Part shown: one piece after another, positions 1-8,507 of the stretch
Layout of the letters: each line of letters opens with the position of its first letter
Position numbering within the stretch: the stretch's first letter is position 1
NCBI RefSeq assembly: GCF_052327305.1
Contig: NZ_CP182486.1
Location: forward strand, 62,001 to 126,000
Reading direction: 5' to 3'
DNA length: 64,000 nucleotides
From: Sphingobium sp052327305
GTDB lineage: Bacteria > Pseudomonadota > Alphaproteobacteria > Sphingomonadales > Sphingomonadaceae
Made by a program: the position numbers and the translations under genes
The notes under the pieces: model-generated
Seen by the model: only the letters and a program-made list of their open reading frames with translations
Databases searched by the model: none
What the model was told of the DNA's origin: nothing

Positions 1-274
1 CGGCCTTCCCATGATCCTGAGCGATATACCCGAGCAACGCGAAACCATCGTGGATTCGCAGACCGGGGAGGAGGCTGGCCTTCTCGTGCCGCTTGGTGAC
101 GTGAACGGATGGCGGACGGCACTGAACAGGATCGCATCGGACGCAGGGCTGCGGGAGCGACTGGGCGAGCTGGCACATGCGCTGGTCAACCGTCAATTCA
201 CTCTGGAGCAGATGATCGACGGGTTCGAGGCGGCATTGGCCGAACGAAAGCCAAAGTCCTCTCATGCAGGATGA
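1..274 (+). CDS. Glycosyltransferase, C-terminal fragment (starts outside the window)
   Basis: Only the last ~90 codons are present; the reading frame is open to the left edge. The visible part (GLPMILSDIPEQRE near the edge, then GLLVPLGDVNGWRTAL and a helical tail) matches the end of a GT-B group 1 glycosyltransferase: the E of the EQRE stretch lies where the nucleotide-sugar ribose contact is normally found, followed by the usual 'LVP.GD...W..AL' segment. It would add a sugar to a lipid-linked glycan at the inner membrane. The next glycosyltransferase overlaps its stop by 11 bp if that gene starts at its first ATG, so the two are probably one operon. The sugar donor and acceptor cannot be read from the fragment. 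Confidence 0.75.
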   Translation, partial: GLPMILSDIPEQRETIVDSQTGEEAGLLVPLGDVNGWRTALNRIASDAGLRERLGELAHALVNRQFTLEQMIDGFEAALAERKPKSSHAG

Positions 275-1325
275 TCCGCGCGCTATGCCCGAGCGGGAAG
301 AGGCGTCATCGGCATCCGCACGCCACCGAGAGATGCCGATCTACTTGCGCCCCGCATGGGGTGGCGCCAACCCCTATACGGGTTTGTTTGCGGACGCGCT
401 GGTCGCGGCCGGATGTGATGTTCAGGCCTTGCGCGGATGGCCACGTGGGCGGGGGGTAGTGGTGCTTCACTGGCCCGACGAATTTTTCGTGCATCACGGA
501 ATGAAGTCAGCCGCGAAGGCGCTTCTTTCGCTCGCCCGGCTCAGCGTCGCAAAAAAGCGGGCGGGGCTCAGGATTTTCTGGGTCGCCCATAATGTGGCGC
601 CGCATGCCAATGGCGGGCGCAGTTTTGGCTTGGCGCGCCGTTGGTTCTTTCGACTGGTGGACGGAATCATGTTTCTCTCCCAGTCCTCCCGTGAAGAGGT
701 GCTGGCGGCTTATCCCGCCTTGAAAGAAAAGCCCTCGGTGGTTCTCGCGCATGGCGTGTATCCGTCAGTCAGTGCGCCTCCTGCTCTCAAAAGCTCGGCG
801 AGGGACGAGGGCGTTCATCTGGTGCTTGCTGGCTTGTTGAAGCGCTATAAAGCGCCGGATCTCGCTGCTCGTCTGGTCGCGGCGCATGAGGAAGGCGAAG
901 TTCGACTTACCGTCGCAGGAAAATGTGATGACCTCGGCCTCGCGCAGGAGCTGACGGAGATCGCGGGTTCATCCGATCGCGTAGACCTTCGTTTTGGCTT
1001 TCTGGACGCTGCGGACATGGAGCGCCTGATTGACGAAGCGGACGCTCTTCTGTTGCCCTATCAACGCATACTGAATAGCGGCTCCGCGCTTATGGCTCTC
1101 TCGCGATACAGGCCGGTCATTGCTCCAGCGATCGGCAGCTTGCCGGAATTGCGTTCGCAAGTCGGGGAAGGCTGGCTGTGGCTTTATGACGGTGCGTTCG
1201 ATGCGGACAAGCTTCGCGCGGCCATCGCCTGGCTCAGGTCCCGCTGCCCTTCAGGGCCACCGAACCTGAATGATCATGATTGGAGTCATATCGGCAAGCG
1301 AGCGGCGTCGTTTATCGCATCCTGA
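264..1325 (+). CDS. GT-B fold glycosyltransferase of the polysaccharide locus
   Basis: 353 aa. The N-terminal half has the 'YLRPAWGGANPYTGLF' opening and 'VLHWPDEFF' and 'WVAHNVAPH' strands typical of a group of GT-B enzymes in exopolysaccharide clusters. The C-terminal half has the donor-binding Rossmann fold (LVLAGLLKRYKAPD, then the ADALLLPYQ strand). No signal peptide or membrane segment is seen, so it probably works at the cytoplasmic face of the inner membrane. The first ATG (264) overlaps the upstream gene and has no clear ribosome site; ATGs at 285 and 333 are alternatives, and 333 would start just before the conserved YLRP segment. Family assignment is from motifs; the linkage formed is unknown. 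Confidence 0.8.
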   Translation: MQDDPRAMPEREEASSASARHREMPIYLRPAWGGANPYTGLFADALVAAGCDVQALRGWPRGRGVVVLHWPDEFFVHHGMKSAAKALLSLARLSVAKKRAGLRIFWVAHNVAPHANGGRSFGLARRWFFRLVDGIMFLSQSSREEVLAAYPALKEKPSVVLAHGVYPSVSAPPALKSSARDEGVHLVLAGLLKRYKAPDLAARLVAAHEEGEVRLTVAGKCDDLGLAQELTEIAGSSDRVDLRFGFLDAADMERLIDEADALLLPYQRILNSGSALMALSRYRPVIAPAIGSLPELRSQVGEGWLWLYDGAFDADKLRAAIAWLRSRCPSGPPNLNDHDWSHIGKRAASFIAS

Positions 1326-1506
1326 GGAGTGCATTCCTTTGAGGTCAATTGCTGCATTGCGGGATTGCGCAAACGACATAAAATGAATATTTTTAACTAT
1401 AGTTAGCGGTGTCTGCGGGTATCAATGCTGCGATCGCGAAAGGCGCGCAGGAATGTGATCGAGCCCGAGGCGAGAATGCTTCTCTCGATTCTAACGGAGA
1501 ACGTAG

Positions 1507-2613
1507 ATGTCATCGGTTGATGTGAAGCCGGGCATGAGAATGCCTCATCTTGATGCGCTTCGGGCATTTGCATGTCTTCTCGTCGTATTCGAGCATTATT
1601 CGGGCTTGTCGGACCAGATACCCATTGGGTCTGGTATGTTAGGAGTCGGCCTATTTTATGTTTTGAGCGGATTTCTAATAACAAGCAATTTGCTACGCGA
1701 CACCGAAGCTGGAATGACGCGCGGAAATCTATTGAAGAAATTCTATATAAGACGCTTTTTTCGACTGTTTCCAGCGTACTACGCGATTCTGATAGTTCTG
1801 ATCGTTCTTGGAATTGGACCAATTCGGGATGCTTGGCTGTATTATTTTACATATACAGCTAATTTTCAGATGGCCGCCGGGGGCGCGCGCAACGTATTTT
1901 GGTCCCTCTGTGTCGAGGAGCAGTTTTACACCTTCTGGCCCCTGATCCTCTTGTGTGGAAACAAGAAGAGCTGGCTGTGGTTAGCCCTCAGTCTCATCGT
2001 GATTTCACTTATGTACAAGTTTGGAAGTGTGGCGATTGGCTCTCGTCCAAGGTTTCTCCTCTTGCCTCATCAGCTAAGTCTATTGGGTGCTGGGTGCGTT
2101 CTGGCAGTGATTAGCTTCAGGGGCGGACGCCCGTTTGATTTTGGTTGGTATAGTAGCCGCCTTAAATCGCTCAATTTGATCGTTGGATTGGTTGGATTTT
2201 CCGGTGCTCTGCTTCTGTGGGTTATTGTTGGGCAGAAATCTATTTACAGAGACCTGTTTAACGACTTTCTCGTCCTACCACTCATGATTTGGTTCATCAT
2301 GAATGCAGCGATCGGCTTCAAATCAGAGGTGTTGAAGAGAATTTTTGGAAATTCCGCGCTCCAATATCTGGGGCAGATCAGTTACGGCATTTATATGGTG
2401 CATAACTGGATTCCCAAGATTTCTGACCGCTATCTCGGGATCGATGGAATACTCAAACTCATTTTCTGCGTCGCTGCCACGCTCTTAATTTGTTCTCTGT
2501 CGTGGAAATTTTTTGAGCGCCCACTTCTTTTGTTTGGCCATCGCCTGGCGAAGGGAGCGGATGATCGTTCGTCTCAGGAAAAGGACAGTTTTGCGGTTAA
2601 ACGCCCCGCTTAG
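1507..2613 (+). CDS. Acyltransferase family 3 (OafA/YrhL-type) membrane protein
   Basis: 368 aa with about ten hydrophobic segments. The start 'MPHLDALRAFACLLVVFEHY' is the hallmark of acyltransferase 3: a conserved Arg in the first helix and the catalytic-type His in the second (EHY). 'FYVLSGFLITSNLL', 'RRFFRLFPAYY' and 'SLCVEEQFYTFWP' are the further signature blocks. Such enzymes acetylate or succinylate sugars of exported polysaccharides or O-antigen. A GGAG lies about 8 nt before the ATG. The gene is visibly AT-richer than its neighbours and uses AT-ending codons, which suggests recent acquisition. It converges on the lyase gene with only 26 bp between the stops. Confidence 0.9.
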   Translation: MSSVDVKPGMRMPHLDALRAFACLLVVFEHYSGLSDQIPIGSGMLGVGLFYVLSGFLITSNLLRDTEAGMTRGNLLKKFYIRRFFRLFPAYYAILIVLIVLGIGPIRDAWLYYFTYTANFQMAAGGARNVFWSLCVEEQFYTFWPLILLCGNKKSWLWLALSLIVISLMYKFGSVAIGSRPRFLLLPHQLSLLGAGCVLAVISFRGGRPFDFGWYSSRLKSLNLIVGLVGFSGALLLWVIVGQKSIYRDLFNDFLVLPLMIWFIMNAAIGFKSEVLKRIFGNSALQYLGQISYGIYMVHNWIPKISDRYLGIDGILKLIFCVAATLLICSLSWKFFERPLLLFGHRLAKGADDRSSQEKDSFAVKRPA

Positions 2614-2639
2614 ATTGCTCCCTGACGTTTATGCCGTGG

Positions 2640-3959
2640 CTATTTACAACGCGAGGATTCTTGCCCGCCAACTTTACGGTGGAGCGCACACAACCACTGT
2701 TCGATGCGATATTGACCGTTACCAGCGACAGCGAATGGATCATTGGGCACGTCGGCCGCCACATAGTTTGCCTTCTCGATCGCCTGCTCCATGGGCGGCG
2801 TATCGACAACGCGCTCCTGGCCCCTTTGAATAGCGTCGATGATCGTCCTGTCCACGGCGTTACGGTCTGCGGGACGTGAGCCCGCATAGCGAAATGCCGC
2901 GGCTTTCACTTCGTCAGCGGGCATTAGAGATGTCCAGCGCCCGACGAGCGGGGAACTGTTGACGATGAGCGTCGCGGGGTTCGTGGCAACGGCGTGCGCA
3001 TAATCGCCCAGATTCATGATATTTCCACTGATATAGGTCGTCGTGCGAGCGCCGGACGTTCCCATCGCGGAAACGGCGATCCCGAAGATCGCCTTCTTGG
3101 TATCGCGACCGGACTCGTAAACATTGTTTACGAACGACGTGACGGTGTTGGTGTCGTTTCCCCTGTCGTAAAATTGCGCGCCGTTCTGGCCCGGATTATA
3201 AACATAGTTATTCGCAAAATAGACGGTTGCGCCCTGACTGATTGCGGGATTCCGGAAGACGTTGCTGGCCAGAAGGTTGCCGCTTATCTCCACGCCGGAA
3301 ATGCCTGGGCCAACCAACAGGCCCATGGAGTGATCGCCCTTCGGGTGTCCTGCAGATCTGAGCGCTTCGGCGATGATGGAATTGCGGATGGTCACGTTCC
3401 GCGTGCTTTCATACCACAGGCTGAGGGCTTCATCGACGGACCAGCTGGCGCTCACATTCTCCAGCAGGACATTGAATGAAAATGAGTTCTCGCCGCCGGC
3501 GGGATTGCCGTCGATACTGATCCCATCGCGGTTGTCATTCTCTTTTGCGGTTTTCCCGGGGCCGGGACGCACGGAGATGTGCTCCACAATGATGTCATGG
3601 GAGTGAATTCGAAGCGTGCCTCCCATGAGCGTGATGCCGGGGGAGGGCGCGCTTTGTCCGGCGATCGTGGTGAACGGCCTCGATATCTTGAGGTCGCTTT
3701 TCAGCGGGATCGTGCCGCCGACGTCGAAAACCACAATTGTCGGAGAGGGCAGAGCAAGAGCGGCCCGCAGCGATCCGGGGCCAGAATCGTCGAGATTTGT
3801 AACGCGAGCGATTGTCGCGCCGGGGACTGCGCCACCTCGTGTGTCCGCGCCCACTACTGTCTGGGCATATGTGGCGGGAACGCAAAGCGCAACGAACCCG
3901 AGGCAGGAAAGCGCGTAGACCCGCCTCTTCAAACGGCGACTAGAGCATCTGAGGGCCAT
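2640..3959 (-). CDS. Secreted right-handed beta-helix polysaccharide lyase (pectate-lyase-like)
   Basis: 439 aa. The N-terminus is basic with a hydrophobic core ending near 'ATYAQT', a Sec signal peptide, so the protein is periplasmic or secreted. 'VTNLDDSGPGSLRAAL', 'VFDVGGTIPL' and 'TIAGQSAPSPGITL' are the N-terminal blocks of pectate-lyase-type beta-helix enzymes (polysaccharide lyase family 1-like), followed by N-rich beta-helix turns. AGGGA lies about 8 nt before the ATG. Placed in a glycan assembly locus, it more likely trims or releases the cell's own acidic polysaccharide than degrades plant pectin; that role is inference. The substrate is not known. Confidence 0.75.
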   Translation of the reverse strand: MALRCSSRRLKRRVYALSCLGFVALCVPATYAQTVVGADTRGGAVPGATIARVTNLDDSGPGSLRAALALPSPTIVVFDVGGTIPLKSDLKISRPFTTIAGQSAPSPGITLMGGTLRIHSHDIIVEHISVRPGPGKTAKENDNRDGISIDGNPAGGENSFSFNVLLENVSASWSVDEALSLWYESTRNVTIRNSIIAEALRSAGHPKGDHSMGLLVGPGISGVEISGNLLASNVFRNPAISQGATVYFANNYVYNPGQNGAQFYDRGNDTNTVTSFVNNVYESGRDTKKAIFGIAVSAMGTSGARTTTYISGNIMNLGDYAHAVATNPATLIVNSSPLVGRWTSLMPADEVKAAAFRYAGSRPADRNAVDRTIIDAIQRGQERVVDTPPMEQAIEKANYVAADVPNDPFAVAGNGQYRIEQWLCALHRKVGGQESSRCK

Positions 3960-4063
3960 TGTTCATTCCCTACAAAATCGGGAAGTAAGATGTGCTAACG
4001 CTCGATAATCTCAGAGTTTCCATTTGGGCGCGGGCCTGGCCAGAGTGAAGCGTTCGCCCGCCG

Positions 4064-5497
4064 TTAACTACGCTTGGCGAACTTTGCCTTCAATCGCTTG
4101 AAGATCCGGTCAAACCGCTTGAGCCTGTTATTGGTTCGCGTGGCCTTCACCACAAAGTCGACATAAAGGCTTATGTCGTGTTTCTGCCGGGCAAGCAGAT
4201 AAATCAGGTGACTCTTCCGGCTTACTGCTGACCGGAATCGAAAGATCATCTTCTGAGAGAAATCTATGTGACTTGACGAAGGCTGTACCCTTTTTAAGGG
4301 GCGCAGACGCTTTGCCCGATCGTCCAGATAAAGTCGGTAAGCAAGCCCGTCGCGGCGGTGCCGATAGCTTGCATCCTGAGATTTCACCATGTCAGCGGCG
4401 GAGAGAGGTTCCAGTGCGATCGCGCCACCCTTCGCGCCCTTCTGCAGGATTTTCTCAATGATCGGGTTGCGGACGATCACGATATTTGTCCCGTCACTAT
4501 CCGCGCTGAACTTCGGAAGCCAGGCGTCGCCGAAGCTCACGTCGGCCGTTTCTCCCACGACATCATCACAATAGTCGCATGCCTTCAGGCGAAACATGCC
4601 CAGGCCCCAGTCGTGGCCCGCAAGCGTGCTCATTGGCGCAACTCTGGTCTCGCCCAATTCGTTCGTGGCCGAAAAACCGTAACCATTGGCGGGTCGCCCC
4701 GCGATCTTATGCCGGAAATTGATTGCTCGCGCTTCGCCGGGTTTGACGCCGAGTTGCCAAGCGAGGCTCTCGCCAAAGCGACTACTCTTGAGATGTCCGC
4801 AAATGATGGCGACGAAGAACTTCAGCCTCTCACCCACGATTTCGTCTTGCCGCGCTATCCTCTGCAAGGCCTTGTTGAAGCACGGCACGCCTACGAAAGC
4901 ATAGCGTCCGGGATTCTCTCGCACGAACTTCACCACCTGAGAAAGTTCGATCGGATAGTAGCGGGTCTTTGCTGAAGCGGACAAATCGGCCTGCATCCGC
5001 GATATGCAGAACTCGAAACCGGGTCTGGAGCGATCGGTCAGATTCTCACGGACCTGAATGATACCATCCACAAGACCCGCCGAGAGCAGCTCGGACAAGA
5101 TCCAGGACGTCAGACCGCCGGAACTCCCATTCTGTCGCCAGTTGCCGGAGGTGGCGTAGCCTGCGTGAAGGCCACGATACCAGCCGAGCTTCCTGTCTGG
5201 CTGCGCATCGGGTCCGCCAAAGCGTGACGCCAGCTCGTCCTCATGCGGGCCTTCGCCAAGAAAGGGGCAGATCCTGCGCGCAGCCTGATCGCTGATCTCC
5301 GCTCGGTCGCGGTCCGTCACTTCAGGTTGATAAAGGCCGAGGTCGTTTAATTGCATCTCACGGCCGCTTTCTGCCAACGATGCGCACCCTCCGCATCCCA
5401 CACAGAAGCCGCCTTTCACGACATCGTTGATGCTCTTGAGGAGGTTCCCCGGTTCGCTTTGATGAGCGGACTGGCTGACGAGGTTATCGGCGCTCAT
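4064..5497 (-). CDS. FrhB-like iron-sulfur protein of the polysaccharide locus (Coenzyme F420 hydrogenase/dehydrogenase beta-subunit family)
   Basis: 477 aa. Near the start is a cysteine cluster (CVGCGGC), later CPF, then an FrhB-type C-terminal part with 'CDYCDDVVGETADVSFGD' and a 'TNIVIVRN' block, as in proteins annotated Coenzyme F420 hydrogenase/dehydrogenase beta subunit. Sphingomonads are not known to use F420 in this way, and homologues recur in exopolysaccharide and teichoic/pyruvyl-glycan clusters, so a redox or flavin role in glycan modification is an inference. Its ATG overlaps the flippase stop (TAATG), indicating translational coupling. A longer reading from 5656 would lie inside the flippase and is not used. 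Confidence 0.75.
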   Translation of the reverse strand: MSADNLVSQSAHQSEPGNLLKSINDVVKGGFCVGCGGCASLAESGREMQLNDLGLYQPEVTDRDRAEISDQAARRICPFLGEGPHEDELASRFGGPDAQPDRKLGWYRGLHAGYATSGNWRQNGSSGGLTSWILSELLSAGLVDGIIQVRENLTDRSRPGFEFCISRMQADLSASAKTRYYPIELSQVVKFVRENPGRYAFVGVPCFNKALQRIARQDEIVGERLKFFVAIICGHLKSSRFGESLAWQLGVKPGEARAINFRHKIAGRPANGYGFSATNELGETRVAPMSTLAGHDWGLGMFRLKACDYCDDVVGETADVSFGDAWLPKFSADSDGTNIVIVRNPIIEKILQKGAKGGAIALEPLSAADMVKSQDASYRHRRDGLAYRLYLDDRAKRLRPLKRVQPSSSHIDFSQKMIFRFRSAVSRKSHLIYLLARQKHDISLYVDFVVKATRTNNRLKRFDRIFKRLKAKFAKRS

Positions 5498-6966
5498 TAG
5501 GAGATCCCCATGCGGTTCTTTAGCTGGCGCGGCAGTAATGGTTTCAACTCGGCGAAATTCTTGCGAAGCGATGAGCGTCCGAAGATGGCCATGGCTCCCA
5601 AAAACAGGACCACGCCGGCAGGAATCAGGACGATCAGTCTGGAGAGCGGCGTCCAATTCTGAAGCGCGAACTCCCGAAGCAGGATGAGAACGGCTCCCAT
5701 GAACAGCGATGCAATAAAGGAAGGATAAACCTCCGATAGCAACTCTCGCGGCCGGAGATTCAACTCTTTCTTGAGGATAGCGAGGCTGATCGGAAGGCCC
5801 AGATATCCGCGCAGTGTCTGGCTGATGACGACCGCCATCAGGCCGAAAGGGGCGGCAAGGAGCCCAAGAAGGACATTACCGATTAACGCGGAGCTGAAAT
5901 AGTAGACCGGCCCTTTGGTATTGCCTGTGGCTGCCAGGCTGGGCGTGAAAAAGTAGTTGATGACCTGAACCCCGATAACCAGGCTTGAGATCATCATAAC
6001 GCTGCTGCTCTCGATCCATTTCTGACCGAGGACGACGTGTATGATGTCGTAACTGGTAGCCCCTATGCCGATGAAAGCGGGGCATGCGATCAAGGCCGTG
6101 GCGCCGGTGAGGCGCTTGTAGATGCCCGGGATGTCCTTTTGATCTTTGACCCGCGAAAAGGCTGTGAGGGCGACCCGCTGGACGGGCGTGATCGTCAACT
6201 GGGTTATGAGCAGCAGAATGCGGTTCCCGGCGCGGAAAAGGGCCAGCGCTGTCGGGCCGATGGCGAAGCCGATTACGAGCCCCGCCGCTTGTCCGTTGAA
6301 CGTAGAAAGAAGCTGCGCGCTCACCATGCCCGAAGCGAATTTCGCGACGCGTCGCGCGATGGTGCGATCGAATATCAGCCGAGGTAGCCATTTTGCGCTC
6401 GTCCACAGAAACAACAATCCCGCTCCGGTCGCAAATATCCGCTGAACCACCAGAGCCCATGAGCCCCAGCCCGCATAGGCTGCGGCGACGCCAGCTATTC
6501 CCCCAAGGATTGACGTAAAGGCGACGCGCTTCGTCATCTGTTTATATCGAAAATCCCGGCGCAGTATCGCGGTCGGTATGCTGGAAAGGCTTTCCAGCAA
6601 GAGGCTGATCGCAAGCACCATGAGGATCGGGCCGGCAGCTTCGTGGCCTGCGGCGAAGGTTAAGGGCAGACCAAACAACAGCAGAAGCGAAGCTCCCGCT
6701 ATCCCCACTGCGCTACTCAACCAGAAAGCAGTAGAAACGAACGTTTCGCTCCACTCCTTCTCGTTGACGACAGCGTCGGAAATGCCCCCGGTGAGAACGG
6801 GCCGGGCCAAATCGATGAACAAGGTTGCAAAAGCAACGAGGCCGAACTCGGCCGGTGAAAGGATCCGGCTGAGCGCGACGAAGACAAGAAAGGCGGACAC
6901 TTGATTGAAAACAGTGCCCAAGACCATCCAGGAGGCGCTGTGCGCAAATTGTCTTTTCAAGTTCAT
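5497..6966 (-). CDS. Wzx-type oligosaccharide flippase (lipopolysaccharide biosynthesis protein)
   Basis: About 489 aa, 12-14 membrane segments, belonging to the MOP superfamily (polysaccharide transporter branch). The N-terminus 'SASWMVLGTVFNQVSAFLVF' followed by 'LSRILSPAEFGLVAFATLF' is the classic first-two-helix pattern of PST flippases, and 'AILRRDFRYK' is the usual loop. It should move lipid-linked oligosaccharide repeat units across the inner membrane. A TTG at 6981 could extend it by five residues; the ATG at 6966 is preferred, although neither has a strong ribosome site. It is co-transcribed with the FrhB-like gene, whose start overlaps its stop by one base. Confidence 0.85.
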   Translation of the reverse strand: MNLKRQFAHSASWMVLGTVFNQVSAFLVFVALSRILSPAEFGLVAFATLFIDLARPVLTGGISDAVVNEKEWSETFVSTAFWLSSAVGIAGASLLLLFGLPLTFAAGHEAAGPILMVLAISLLLESLSSIPTAILRRDFRYKQMTKRVAFTSILGGIAGVAAAYAGWGSWALVVQRIFATGAGLLFLWTSAKWLPRLIFDRTIARRVAKFASGMVSAQLLSTFNGQAAGLVIGFAIGPTALALFRAGNRILLLITQLTITPVQRVALTAFSRVKDQKDIPGIYKRLTGATALIACPAFIGIGATSYDIIHVVLGQKWIESSSVMMISSLVIGVQVINYFFTPSLAATGNTKGPVYYFSSALIGNVLLGLLAAPFGLMAVVISQTLRGYLGLPISLAILKKELNLRPRELLSEVYPSFIASLFMGAVLILLREFALQNWTPLSRLIVLIPAGVVLFLGAMAIFGRSSLRKNFAELKPLLPRQLKNRMGIS

Positions 6967-7370
6967 GACGCGCTGCAGCAAGCCTGCTCTAGTCGGTGGA
7001 TCCGACGGCGTAACGCGCTGAGCAGGCTATGGCGAAACATAGGCAAATTCTTGGCTCTACGCTGGAAATCCACACCCGTAGGCGCCGTTGCTATTCCGGA
7101 TTTCATGATCGAGAACTCCGCTTAGCGACTCCGGAACTCGTATCCGCGTTCATGGCGATCTGCAATATCGCTCCTGCAATATCGCACATGCAAAAAATGA
7201 ACGCTTATGGTGCTCGACGCTAGGAAGCGAACACTATGATGTCCGCATAGGTGATCCGCCCGCTAAACGCGGCGAGTTGTCCCATATGATGAGGGCCCAC
7301 GCAATGCGTGAGCCCTCAAGATGCCAGTCGCCTCGGTACGCGAGGCAACCAAGCCTTTTTCTAAAACGAA
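6967..7370. other. Gene-poor intergenic stretch (404 bp) with small repeats
   Basis: No convincing coding sequence on either strand. It must contain the leftward promoter of the flippase operon. Visible structure: an 11-bp direct repeat TGCAATATCGC at 7161-7171 and 7175-7185, and two hairpins nearer the PEP-CTERM gene (7291-7317 and 7330-7346). Confidence 0.6.
7291..7317 (-). terminator. Hairpin downstream of the PEP-CTERM gene, possible terminator
   Basis: GAGGGC-c-CACGC / GCGTG-a-GCCCTC forms an 11-pair stem with one mismatch and a 3-nt loop. It lies about 55 nt past the stop of the leftward PEP-CTERM gene. There is no U-tract after it in the leftward direction, so it may be a processing or stabilising hairpin. 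A second GCCTCG/CGAGGC hairpin sits between it and the gene, at 7330-7346. Confidence 0.4.
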
Positions 7371-8033
7371 CTAGGCAAACGACAACTGCGGCCGGCGACG
7401 CATTGCGAATCCAGCAATGCCAAAGCCAGCGATCATCAGTGCCCAGCTGGCGGGCTCGGGGACGGCCCCGCTGACCCGGTTCAGGACGAACGAAACGCCA
7501 CCCAAATTATCATTAAGGGGGCTATCCTGGATGAAGAAATTCACATCCTGATCGCTCGAAAGCGTGAAGGTGATCGGTCCACCGAAGGACGTGAATGCCG
7601 AGGGATCCTTATAAAATTCCGCCGGCGCATAAATGAAGTCGCCGACCGTCTGGATCTGGGCGAGCGCAGCTTCCGGCGTGGAGAAGCGGAAGCTGTTATC
7701 AGGCAGCTTGGCCTGAGTATAGAAATAGGCATTGGAGCGATCAAAGCTGCCCGAAGAACCGAAATCGGCAGCAAGATTGACCAGCCAGCCGCGCGAGCAG
7801 TTTTCGCCTGCGCCGTTGCAGCCCGCAGTGGCGCCATTCCAAGCGTTCCAGGCGTTATAGGCGCCTCCATTGGCAGTGCCTACGAACTCCACCGTGTAGG
7901 TTCCGGCGGAGAGCCCGACGACAGTGCCAGCGTTGGTCGCGGCATTTACATTAATGACGGTCGCGGCAGACGCGCCAGAAGCCGCCGCGAGGGCGATTGC
8001 TGCCGTGCAGCACAAAATCAGTTTCTTTTTCAT
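7371..8033 (-). CDS. PEPxxWA-CTERM sorting domain protein, exported
   Basis: 220 aa. 'MKKKLILCC' with a hydrophobic core to 'ASGASAA' is a signal peptide. The C-terminus has the complete sphingomonad sorting tail: VPEPASWALMI, a transmembrane helix, then a basic end (RRRP). The tail is expected to be recognised by an exosortase system, leaving the protein at the cell surface or in the polysaccharide layer; no exosortase gene is in this window. The middle is Gly/Asn/Ala-rich beta-sandwich-like sequence without a recognised enzyme motif. GGGAG lies 7 nt before this ATG, which decides it over ATGs at 8039 and further upstream. Confidence 0.85.
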   Translation of the reverse strand: MKKKLILCCTAAIALAAASGASAATVINVNAATNAGTVVGLSAGTYTVEFVGTANGGAYNAWNAWNGATAGCNGAGENCSRGWLVNLAADFGSSGSFDRSNAYFYTQAKLPDNSFRFSTPEAALAQIQTVGDFIYAPAEFYKDPSAFTSFGGPITFTLSSDQDVNFFIQDSPLNDNLGGVSFVLNRVSGAVPEPASWALMIAGFGIAGFAMRRRPQLSFA

Positions 8034-8207
8034 ATACATTCTCCCACTTCGCCCCCGCATCATAGGTGGCGTTGCGGTTTTGGCCCGGCGTTGTCAAGAT
8101 GGTTAATTAAATTGCCGTTAACCAGTCTTAACTCAGGGCGACAAAATAACGTTATAGTCCGGAAACGATCTCGTGGGTCTTAGCGAAGTTTTCCGCGCCA
8201 GATTCTC

Positions 8208-8507
8208 TCAGCCGCAGGAAGCGCGCGTCACCGTCATTGCTTCGTCATAGCTGACCGTCAGCCGATCGGAACGGAAGTCCATCGTCATTGCCGATCCGGG
8301 CGGTCCCCAGCGCAGGGTTTTCGCGCCGGAAACCTTGAGAAGCTCTTGGCCGAGCGCTTCGTCGGCCTTTCGCCCTACAAAGCGATCCAGACCCTCATTG
8401 CGGCACGCACCGGCCTCGGCAGTCGGGGGCGTATCGCCCACGGTTGTGGCAGTGCAAGAAGTGAGCAGGGCGCAAATGCCTGCAAGCCAAGGTGCCGTCA
8501 GTCTCAT
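8208..8507 (-). CDS. Peptidase inhibitor I78 family lipoprotein
   Basis: 99 aa. A short signal with a lipobox-like 'ALLTSC' places it as an outer-membrane or periplasmic lipoprotein. The body 'CRNEGLDRFVGRKADE', then 'TLRWGPPGSAMTMDFRSDRL' and the closing 'SCG', matches the potato-inhibitor-I-like I78 family (paired cysteines, 'R...PG...TMD...dRL' block). Such proteins inhibit serine proteases in the periplasm. The ATG overlaps the stop of the RNase D gene (ATGA), so the two are translationally coupled; the functional link is not obvious. Confidence 0.75.
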   Translation of the reverse strand: MRLTAPWLAGICALLTSCTATTVGDTPPTAEAGACRNEGLDRFVGRKADEALGQELLKVSGAKTLRWGPPGSAMTMDFRSDRLTVSYDEAMTVTRASCG

